The position numbers and the translations under genes were made by a program. Under the pieces are notes generated by a model, which saw only the letters and a list, made by a program, of their open reading frames with translations, made no database searches and was not told the origin of the DNA. Of a stretch of DNA of 5,982 nt, positions 1 through 5,840 are shown in pieces (within the stretch, counting starts at the first letter, position 1; every line of letters begins with the position of its first letter). The stretch comes from JABWBR01 sp036741235 (lineage in GTDB: Bacteria; Bacteroidota; Bacteroidia; Chitinophagales; Saprospiraceae): NCBI GenBank assembly GCA_036741235.1, contig DAINSQ010000231.1, positions 1-5,982 of the forward strand, read 5' to 3'.

Positions 1-107
1 GAAATATTCCCGCTGCCGATGCGAAGAACCACATCGTCGCCGGCTGCTTCGGCCATAGCGGCAATGGCTTTGCCCATTTTTCCGTAACCCAGGAGGGCGA
101 TTTTCAT
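1..107 (-). CDS. dapB: 4-hydroxy-tetrahydrodipicolinate reductase, N-terminal part (gene continues past the left edge)
   Basis: DapB reduces 4-hydroxy-tetrahydrodipicolinate with NAD(P)H in the cytoplasmic lysine/diaminopimelate pathway, which also feeds peptidoglycan synthesis. Only the first 35 codons are present, read leftward from an ATG at 107-105. They begin MKIALLGYGKMGKAI, the typical DapB start, with the Rossmann nucleotide-binding motif GYGKMG (G7, G9, G12) and a following VVLRI strand (residues 26-30), as in Bacteroidota DapB. The catalytic and substrate-binding parts lie outside the window. The gene is on the same strand as the DinB-like gene and 53 bases downstream of it, so the two may be co-transcribed; no good promoter is visible in the gap. 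No Shine-Dalgarno sequence is seen, as is usual in this phylum. Other Rossmann proteins share the glycine motif, but the whole N-terminal string fits DapB best. Confidence 0.85.
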   Translation of the reverse strand, partial: MKIALLGYGKMGKAIAAMAEAAGDDVVLRIGSGNI

Positions 108-160
108 ATCAAAAAAATTGATCTTGATTATTTCAAGTGCAAAGTAGTCAATTGCATCCC
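108..160 (-). other. Short intergenic spacer with two small inverted repeats before dapB
   Basis: Read on the minus strand, this spacer holds CTTGA-N5-TCAAG (plus-strand 123-137), then ATCAA-N5-TTGAT built around a T7 run that ends just before the dapB ATG. The first arm plus T-run resembles a weak terminator, and the second could fold over the ribosome-entry region. Both stems are only 5 bp and AT-rich, so either role is speculative. A partial -7-like match (TACTTTG, plus-strand 140-146) is too poor to call a promoter. Confidence 0.2.
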
Positions 161-778
161 TTATTCCCTCACTTTCCCCGTCAAAACGCTCGCCTTCGAA
201 TTAAACGGATTGCCCGAAGAACGCCGGAAAGAAACCACCTGCCCCACATGCCATAGGGCATCGGCAATAGGGCCGTTGATCATATTCCAGAATGGGAATT
301 CCGAACGATTTTCGCCATTCACAAAAATAATATCATAATCGGCAAGCCTTCCCCCGCTGTTTTTCAGCAAATCGCTTGCTTCTTTCAAGTTATCGAGCGT
401 CTTTTTCCTTTTTACCTCAAAAGACAATGGCGAAGTTTCTTCACCACTCCGCTCGTTTGGGCGATTTTTTATGGCATTGATCACAATCTGAGAAAGTCCC
501 AGGATATGATCGATTGTTTCTTCGCTTGATCTCGCCTCCGGGCTGGGGCGAAAAGCCAGGTCTTCGGGGCGCAAGCCCTCGGTAGCCCAATAGAAACGAA
601 AACCAAGTCCGTCGATCATACGGGCGGCCACATTTTCGGCGGTAAAACTATCGGGGGCTGCGGGGATTTCCCGATAGGGCAATGCGGCCATGTCTTGCCG
701 GGTTTGTGCAACAACGCTGCATGTAAATGCTATCATCGTGCTAAATACGAGTAGAATTTGTGCAATTGGGCGACTCAT
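161..778 (-). CDS. Exported DinB/YfiT-like four-helix-bundle protein
   Basis: This 205-residue protein is probably exported. The function of this branch of the DinB/YfiT-like superfamily (putative metal-dependent enzymes) is unknown. Residues 1-24 form a signal peptide with a positive start (MSRP), a hydrophobic core (ILLVFSTMIAF) and a likely cut at VVA/Q25. The rest is predicted helical. The motif ETIDHILGLS (H91) matches the first metal histidine of DinB proteins, and the closing helix ADALWHVGQV (D173, H177) matches the usual HxxxH, except that the first histidine is aspartate. The frame stays open up to a TTG at 841. ATG 778 is preferred because the signal peptide starts there and because a perfect TAnnTTTG -7 box (823-830) would otherwise lie inside the gene. 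No Shine-Dalgarno sequence is seen. It reads toward dapB, 53 bases away, with no obvious functional link. The family call is fairly sure; the activity is not known. Confidence 0.72.
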   Translation of the reverse strand: MSRPIAQILLVFSTMIAFTCSVVAQTRQDMAALPYREIPAAPDSFTAENVAARMIDGLGFRFYWATEGLRPEDLAFRPSPEARSSEETIDHILGLSQIVINAIKNRPNERSGEETSPLSFEVKRKKTLDNLKEASDLLKNSGGRLADYDIIFVNGENRSEFPFWNMINGPIADALWHVGQVVSFRRSSGNPFNSKASVLTGKVRE

Positions 779-822
779 ACGATTGGAAAACTTTTGTGAA
801 CCGGGTATTATTGACGCTAATC

Positions 823-830
823 CAAAGATA
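823..830 (-). promoter_or_regulatory. Probable Bacteroidota -7 box for the DinB-like gene
   Basis: On the minus strand these bases read TATCTTTG, a perfect match to the Bacteroidota -7 consensus TAnnTTTG. Transcription would start near 815-818, giving a leader of about 40 bases before ATG 778. No convincing -33 TTTG/TTG box lies at the usual 19-21 base spacing, so the call rests on the -7 element and its position. Confidence 0.45.
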
Positions 831-992
831 CACAAATGCAATCGATGGTTGCGAGATTTATAGTTGATATTGTGTACGGTATGCTACAATCATGTTTCAT
901 GCCATATTTTCTTTCCAAAACAACACTAATTTTTTGCTACTCAATCATCCCAATGCGTCCCCTTGTATTATCAGCCATTTGCTTTTTGTTCA

Positions 993-1045
993 ATCGCTAA
1001 TATTCTCATTTCCAGATGAGAAATATCATTGATACTAATAGCGAT
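993..1045. other. Composite stem-loop in the divergent intergenic region
   Basis: An outer perfect 7-bp pair, ATCGCTA (993-999) with TAGCGAT (1039-1045), encloses an inner stem. The inner stem pairs TTCTCAT (1003-1009) with ATGAGAA (1016-1022) around the 6-base loop TTCCAG. It extends by three more pairs (1000-1002 with 1024-1026) past one bulged A at 1023. Together this makes 17 pairs with a 12-base one-sided bulge (1027-1038). No T-run follows on either strand, so it is not a typical terminator. It could be a structured leader of the rightward gene or a protein-binding site; neither is shown. Confidence 0.35.
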
Positions 1046-1160
1046 AGTAAGTAAAATTAAGTTGATTTTGCCTATCTGCCCATGATCAGCAAAGCAATTA
1101 ACTGTCTTCTATTCCCAGGCCGAAATACAAGTTTAAACACTGCTTTCAAAATCAAATAGT

Positions 1161-2402
1161 ATGAGAAAGGCGATTCATCAACTAATTGTATGGGTGGTGA
1201 GCGTTTCTCTGATTCCTTCACCGTTATTCTGCCAGGATAATCACAATTGGATCCTCAATATCTCTGAAGGAGAGGGAGCAGCCTCCATCAACTTACAGGA
1301 TTGGTATCCCGAAGTAGCCGTCTCCGGCAACACCGTACACAGCCTCTGGCTTACACACGCACCAGGCGCTGAGTGGAATAATTACGAATTGAATTATCGT
1401 CGCTCAGCCAATAATGGCGAAAGTTGGGAAAATAAGGTCAAGCTATATGAAGGCCTGCTTGATGTAAGCAATACATACAACAGGCTGGTCGTAGCAGGGC
1501 CATACGTACACATTGTTGTAAGCTTGAATTCAGGAACAGCAAAAGAAGTGCTCTACTTCAGGTCAACAGACGGGGGCGCTACCTTTGAGCCCCCCAAAGT
1601 GCTTACTACGACACCTTACGATTTGTACAACCTGCATATTGACGCCCAGGGCAGTAAAGTTGGCGTGAGTTATACCATAGAATGTTGGTGGTGCGGCACA
1701 AAAAAATGGGTGACACTATCAAAATCCAGCGACAACGGCGGTACATTTGAAAACGTCACGGTTTTGGAAGACCTTATAGGTGATTTATCCAATTTCGCAA
1801 ATATTAAAATCGAAGGCGACAATGTGTATCTAATTTACCTGAAGTCAATAGGCTACTGGGGCAATTACGATTTTGAGCTTCACCTGTTGAGCTCCAATAA
1901 TTTTGGAACTTCCTTCATCGATCAAGTCATTTCGATTCCTGCCATGAGCGGGCAGCATCATGCTTTTTCTATCCTTAGTAGCTCAAATGGCTATTTTTCC
2001 AAAATTGCAGCCGATGGGAACAAAGTATGGGTAATATGGTCCGGCTGGGACGAAACCAATCAGGCCGCCGTTTTTTTAAATCGTTCTTTCGATGCCGGGG
2101 CTACGGTTTCGGCGCCTGTAAAAGTATCAGGGGATATTCACTATATTCACGCAGGGCTTGAGACGGTGGTCGCCAAAGGCGATTTTGCCTATATTATTTT
2201 AAATACCATTGACGAGAGGCTCTACGCCAACTATTCGTCGGACGGCGGGGCAACATTTGGGGCGCCTGTTGAATTCACCAACCCTGATGCTCAATTTCTA
2301 TATCATTCGATAGAACCTCAACTGGCATTAGATCCGATTGACAACGGTGCGATGATTTTGAGCACGGGGCCTGTGGTTGGAAAAATATCACCCCAAGGCT
2401 AA
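1161..2402 (+). CDS. Secreted Asp-box beta-propeller protein, N-terminal piece of a stop-interrupted large gene
   Basis: This 413-residue piece starts with a signal peptide (positive MRK, core LIVWVVSVSLI, probable cut at LFC/Q25). It then carries repeated beta-propeller blades with Asp-box (BNR) motifs of the SxDxGxTF type: RSANNGESW (81-89), RSTDGGATF (134-142), SSDNGGTF (189-196), SSNNFGTSF (244-252), RSFDAGATV (308-316) and SSDGGATF (359-366). Inner strands such as GNTVHSLW, GDNVYLIY and GNKVWVIW precede these motifs. Asp-boxes are structural; no sialidase catalytic set can be claimed. ATG 1161 is the first start after an in-frame stop (1134-1136), has an A-rich leader and no Shine-Dalgarno sequence. 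The piece ends at TAA 2400-2402 within the propeller. The same frame continues with matching propeller strands, so it lacks its last blade and any T9SS sorting domain. Probably exported to the periplasm if made, likely incomplete. The fold is well supported; the ligand is unknown. Confidence 0.8.
   Translation: MRKAIHQLIVWVVSVSLIPSPLFCQDNHNWILNISEGEGAASINLQDWYPEVAVSGNTVHSLWLTHAPGAEWNNYELNYRRSANNGESWENKVKLYEGLLDVSNTYNRLVVAGPYVHIVVSLNSGTAKEVLYFRSTDGGATFEPPKVLTTTPYDLYNLHIDAQGSKVGVSYTIECWWCGTKKWVTLSKSSDNGGTFENVTVLEDLIGDLSNFANIKIEGDNVYLIYLKSIGYWGNYDFELHLLSSNNFGTSFIDQVISIPAMSGQHHAFSILSSSNGYFSKIAADGNKVWVIWSGWDETNQAAVFLNRSFDAGATVSAPVKVSGDIHYIHAGLETVVAKGDFAYIILNTIDERLYANYSSDGGATFGAPVEFTNPDAQFLYHSIEPQLALDPIDNGAMILSTGPVVGKISPQG
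2400..2402 (+). other. In-frame TAA interrupting a single large secreted-protein gene (full span 1161-5687)
   Basis: The frame is open from 1161 to this TAA and again from 2403 to 5687, with no shift. The first 19 codons after the stop end in RRPK and run directly into MAVSPNGYAHLV, forming one propeller strand that resembles YPEVAVSGNTVHSLW in the first blade (residues 49-63). Further on, DNEVWYRR resembles YELNYRR of the first blade. The stop therefore falls inside one fold. A single base change from, for example, CAA, AAA, GAA or TTA would create it. A pair of compensating shifts near the A5 and C4 runs (2381-2394) is possible but less simple. Confidence 0.7.
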
Positions 2403-2459
2403 ATTTCAGGGCCTACCCTGTTTGGTAGTTATAGTTTTACCAGCAGCCGCCGTCCGAAA

Positions 2460-5400
2460 ATGGCAGTCTCCCCCAATGGTTACGCGCACCTTGTCATGGA
2501 AGGAGGTGGAGAATGGTTGGCCACTGGTTCTTTTGCCGATAATGAAGTATGGTACAGGCGCGTAAATCTACTTCAGACCGATGCAGGCGAAACAAACCGG
2601 ACGGCTAATATGCAAATCATCCCCAATCCAGGCGATGGCAGCGGGCTCTCGCGCTTTGATAACATGATCATCGGTCCCGATCTTGCCGATCATTTCGTCA
2701 ATTCGTTTACTGTAGAACTATGGGTCAAACCGCAACAAATTGCTGAAGAAAAGAAAATACTGACCCAAATGCACAGGGGAACCTGGAACATCAACAACCC
2801 CCGTTCATTTCAATTGTGGGCTACCGCTAATAACCAGCCCGTGGCGGGAATCGCTACCTCTACGGGCGCCTATGCTATTTGGGGGCAAAAAAATATGGCG
2901 CCCGGCTTCTGGAACCATTTGGCAGTTACATACGAAAATAACGGATCCGGCAGTAATTTCAAGCTGTTGTTAAACGGCCAGGTTATTGCATCAACTACAG
3001 CTATCGGCGAGATCACGCCATTAGAAGCGATGTGGAGCCTGGGATGCATTTCAGGCGGTTTCGGAGGATACCTGTCGTCTGGCTTTTTGGGGGGTATTGA
3101 TGAACTCAGATTTTGGGATATTGCCCTAACCCCCGAGCAAATCAGGCAAAACCGTTTTGCCAATCTAACCGGCGATGAAGAAGGGCTTGTAGCCTATTTC
3201 AATTTCAATTACGTTTCTCCCTTTGGAGAAGTAACTGATATAACAGGCAACGGGCATACCGGGCACTTCATGTATAAAGAAGAATCTGTGCCTTCAAATA
3301 TCCATAATTTGGGCGCCCGTTTTACTTATACCCAGTCTGTTTCAGCTTTTACCTTCACGCAAATCAGCGAAGGCGGCGAGTCCTACCAATGGGATTTCGG
3401 GAACGGTACGCAATCTACAATGGCCAATCCTTCGGTTACCTATACTTCTCCGGGTATTTATCAGGTCTGTCTTGATGTTTTCGGCAATGGCATATACGAC
3501 AGCTACTGCGAAGCGGTTGAAGTCAAGGGCATTGATAAAATCATTCCAACCGAAGGCGGCAACACTGATTATGTAACGCTCTATGTGTATGGCGGCGGGT
3601 TCAATACTTCAAATATCGTCAAATTGCGCCGTAGCGGGTTTGAAGACATCGTTGCAGAATATACCGTCTTTGACGAGAAAAAAACATTGACGGCTGTATT
3701 TAACCTTGCTGGACAAGAGATCGGGATATGGGATCTTGTTGTTGCCGATGGTACGCTGGAGACCATACTACCGGGAGCTTTCCAAATTGTCGCCGGTGAA
3801 AAGGCCGCTCCGTATGTACTGTTTAACGGCGGCGGAACTATCCTGGTCAACAGGTGGACGCCCCAGACCCTCAAAATAGGCAACTCAGCCAATGTTGATG
3901 CGCACGGCGTTCTGCTTTGGGTTACCATCCCCGATGAGCCCGGCAACGACATTGCTTTTCTCAACCTGAATGTAAAAGCACCTCAGTTGGCCATCGATAA
4001 TGGCTATGAAGAAGACTTGGAAGCGCTCGGTTATTTTATTGCCGTCGATTCTCTTTTTGGCAAACCCAGCCACAGCCGAGTGTACACCTTCTATTTTCCC
4101 ATATTGCCGGCCAAATCCAGCTTTGATATTATGGTACGCGTTAAAATCGGACAAGGCGGCGGCAGCATCCCTATGCAGGTGTGGGTCAGCGAACCATTCT
4201 ACCAATCGCCCTTATCGGTTGAGGTACAAGCATGCGTAGCGCTTTCGATTGCAAAGGCATGTATTAAGGGAGGGTTAGGGTTTATCCCTGGTGTCCCCTG
4301 TATTACCGGCACACTTGCCATAACATCCGACTATCTGGACGACCAACCTCCAACACAGTCTGCATACGAAAATATTGAGACCAGAAGCTGGTTTTGGATT
4401 TTAGGCACGAATTTGCTGGAATGCGGCGTTTCTCTGATCCCTGGCGGAAATATCTATGCGGGTATTCTGGGCCTTATCACCGCCGGGGTTGAAAACGGCC
4501 AGGAAAATGCCGACTGTTACCGCGGCTTTCGGCAAATCGGCTGGCTGGATATTTTGTATTACCCGGTATTTTCGTTAGATCCCAACGTCAAAAACGGCTT
4601 GCAGGGATATGCGGAAGAAGGTTTTATCGGTCCACAATCGCGTTTGAGTTACCAGATCCAATTTGAAAATAAAAATACCGCCACCGCTCCCGCACAGGAA
4701 GTGGTAATTATCGACACACTCACCTATAATAAAATCGACCTGTCAAACTTTTCTTTTGGCGCTTTTGGCTGGGGCGACACGCTGTTGTTCCCGCTTCCAG
4801 GTTCCAAAGAATTTGGTATCGATATCGACTTGCGCCCCGAAAAAAATCTGATTGTGCGGGTTACAGGCGAATTAAACGAAACAGAAAAAATCGTCAAATG
4901 GCGGTTTTTATCTCTCGACCCTGCCACGATGGATCTCGTAACCGATGCACTGGGCGGCTTCTTACCTCCCAACAACACACCTCCAGAGGGAGAAGGATTC
5001 GTTACGTTTACTACCGGGCTATACGAGGATATTCAACACAATGAATTAATTGAAAATAAGGCATTTATTGTATTTGATGTCAATGCCCCTATTATTACCA
5101 ACCTGCACCGAAACAGGTTTGATCTCGTAGCGCCTGTAAGCGAATTAAGTTCAGCGATTGTCTCTACTACCGATACTCTGATAACCCTGAATTTATCCGC
5201 CTTTGACGATGAAAGTCGGGTACGCGACGTGGAGATTTGGGTTTCTGAAAACGACAGCGCTTATGTCTTTAACCAACGCGCTGCAAACAATGCAGTTCAG
5301 ATTAGCGGCAAGCCAGGGTTTCATTACAAGTTTTACAGCGTTGCCATCGACAGCGTTGGCAACCGCGAAGAAGCGCCGTTGGTTGCAGACGCTGAAGTCT

Positions 5401-5687
5401 CAATCCTGGTTAACACTGTAAACCTGTCAAACATCAGCAACATCCGCCTTTATCCCGTTCCCACAGCCAACCTGCTAACCCTGGAAATGAATCTGTTAAA
5501 ATCTGCTGATCTGGTTATCAGACTGGAAGACGGATTGGGCAAAGTGGTTCAACCCCTGTTTAGCGGGAATTTACAACAGGGCTATCACCGGCTGCCGTTC
5601 AAACTTCATGCGGCTCCAGGTATGTATTTTCTGTATATCAGCGACGGAACAGGAAGCAAAACTGAGAAAGTGATCATTGTCAGGTAA
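2460..5687 (+). CDS. Multidomain surface protein with T9SS sorting domain, C-terminal piece of the stop-interrupted gene
   Basis: This 1075-residue piece has no signal peptide of its own. Domains in order: last propeller strands (1-36); LamG/concanavalin-like domain (about 60-255; FTVELWVKP, WNHLAVTYEN, GGIDELRFWD, GLVAYFNFN); PKD domain (about 287-355; YQWDFGNG, PGIYQVCLDV); IPT/TIG-like domain (about 357-446); unassigned beta-rich stretch (450-590); hydrophobic Gly/Cys-rich segment (590-700; C592, C601, C614, C655, C686); DUF11/DUF7619-like domain (705-885; DPNVKNG, LSYQIQFENKN, TAPAQEVVIIDTL, ENKAFIVFDVNAP); Ig/FN3-like domain (888-982; FDDESRVRDVEIWVSEN, AIDSVGN); and T9SS type A sorting domain (993-1075; IRLYPVPTANLLTLEM, PGMYFLYISDGTG, KVIIVR). 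The likely role is surface adhesion or glycan binding, with no catalytic domain recognised. ATG 2460 is only the first ATG: it has no Shine-Dalgarno sequence, and the frame is open from 2403. The piece belongs to the gene starting at 1161. Confidence 0.8.
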   Translation: MAVSPNGYAHLVMEGGGEWLATGSFADNEVWYRRVNLLQTDAGETNRTANMQIIPNPGDGSGLSRFDNMIIGPDLADHFVNSFTVELWVKPQQIAEEKKILTQMHRGTWNINNPRSFQLWATANNQPVAGIATSTGAYAIWGQKNMAPGFWNHLAVTYENNGSGSNFKLLLNGQVIASTTAIGEITPLEAMWSLGCISGGFGGYLSSGFLGGIDELRFWDIALTPEQIRQNRFANLTGDEEGLVAYFNFNYVSPFGEVTDITGNGHTGHFMYKEESVPSNIHNLGARFTYTQSVSAFTFTQISEGGESYQWDFGNGTQSTMANPSVTYTSPGIYQVCLDVFGNGIYDSYCEAVEVKGIDKIIPTEGGNTDYVTLYVYGGGFNTSNIVKLRRSGFEDIVAEYTVFDEKKTLTAVFNLAGQEIGIWDLVVADGTLETILPGAFQIVAGEKAAPYVLFNGGGTILVNRWTPQTLKIGNSANVDAHGVLLWVTIPDEPGNDIAFLNLNVKAPQLAIDNGYEEDLEALGYFIAVDSLFGKPSHSRVYTFYFPILPAKSSFDIMVRVKIGQGGGSIPMQVWVSEPFYQSPLSVEVQACVALSIAKACIKGGLGFIPGVPCITGTLAITSDYLDDQPPTQSAYENIETRSWFWILGTNLLECGVSLIPGGNIYAGILGLITAGVENGQENADCYRGFRQIGWLDILYYPVFSLDPNVKNGLQGYAEEGFIGPQSRLSYQIQFENKNTATAPAQEVVIIDTLTYNKIDLSNFSFGAFGWGDTLLFPLPGSKEFGIDIDLRPEKNLIVRVTGELNETEKIVKWRFLSLDPATMDLVTDALGGFLPPNNTPPEGEGFVTFTTGLYEDIQHNELIENKAFIVFDVNAPIITNLHRNRFDLVAPVSELSSAIVSTTDTLITLNLSAFDDESRVRDVEIWVSENDSAYVFNQRAANNAVQISGKPGFHYKFYSVAIDSVGNREEAPLVADAEVSILVNTVNLSNISNIRLYPVPTANLLTLEMNLLKSADLVIRLEDGLGKVVQPLFSGNLQQGYHRLPFKLHAAPGMYFLYISDGTGSKTEKVIIVR

Positions 5688-5700
5688 AATAGTATACCAC

Positions 5701-5750
5701 AGCAGGCCTATATTTTAAGCCGGAAAATCAGGCTATTTTGTAGGCCTGCT
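5701..5750 (+). terminator. Nested hairpin after the large surface-protein gene, possible terminator
   Basis: A perfect 10-bp inverted repeat, AGCAGGCCTA (5701-5710) and TAGGCCTGCT (5741-5750), begins 13 bases after the stop codon. Its 30-base interior holds a second small hairpin, AGCC (5718-5721) with GGCT (5731-5734). Only a short, interrupted T stretch follows (TTGAAATATT), so this is not a textbook intrinsic terminator. Its place between two same-strand genes and its GC-rich stem still fit transcription ending or 3'-end protection. The stem is nearly symmetric and could work on either strand. Confidence 0.5.
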
Positions 5751-5813
5751 TTGAAATATTGGCGAGTCGGGCAGTGGTTCCACAATTTTCAATAGCAAAC
5801 AAATACATTCAAT

Positions 5814-5821
5814 TATTTTTG
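5814..5821 (+). promoter_or_regulatory. Possible Bacteroidota -7 box for the SBBP-like gene
   Basis: TATTTTTG is a perfect TAnnTTTG match and lies 19 bases before the ATG at 5841, implying a very short leader. The nearest T-rich -33 candidate (TTTT, 5786-5789) is spaced a little too far away (24 bases). The surroundings are AT-rich, so a chance match is possible. It lies after the hairpin at 5701-5750, which would fit separate transcription of the downstream gene. Confidence 0.35.
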
Positions 5822-5840
5822 TCGCAACAAGTGGTTATTA

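Larger units (their letters stand above)
779..1160. other. Divergent intergenic region, 382 bases, AT-rich
   Basis: This region separates the leftward DinB-like gene from the rightward large secreted-protein gene. It contains the leftward -7 box (823-830), the composite hairpin at 993-1045, and a 12-codon open frame (1016-1054) that overlaps the hairpin. For the rightward gene the best -7 candidate is TGATTTTG (1063-1070), one mismatch from TAnnTTTG, with no -33 box and about 90 bases from the ATG. No tRNA, riboswitch or longer coding frame is recognised. Confidence 0.5.

Noticed and set aside
1161..2402. Sialidase (neuraminidase) enzyme call for the Asp-box propeller
   Set aside because: Asp-boxes are structural and occur in many non-enzymatic propellers. 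I cannot see a convincing arginine triad, FRIP motif or Tyr/Glu nucleophile pair.
2377..2565. 62-codon plus-strand frame bridging the stop between the two large pieces
   Set aside because: It starts with TTG, has no propeller pattern, and overlaps coherent coding sequence in the main frame on both sides. I considered it as a frameshift path around the TAA, but its residues do not continue the fold and it ends at 2565.
2870..4205. Three minus-strand open frames (2870-3163, 3581-3964, 3885-4205) opposite the large gene
   Set aside because: They lie antisense to clear domain-coding sequence (LamG, IPT-like and the unassigned region), show low-complexity or Pro/Ser-rich translations, and have no recognisable family or start context.
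4000..5421. Further alternative frames inside the large gene (4000-4239 plus, 4724-4978 minus, 5203-5421 plus)
   Set aside because: All overlap well-supported domains in the main frame and have no independent support.
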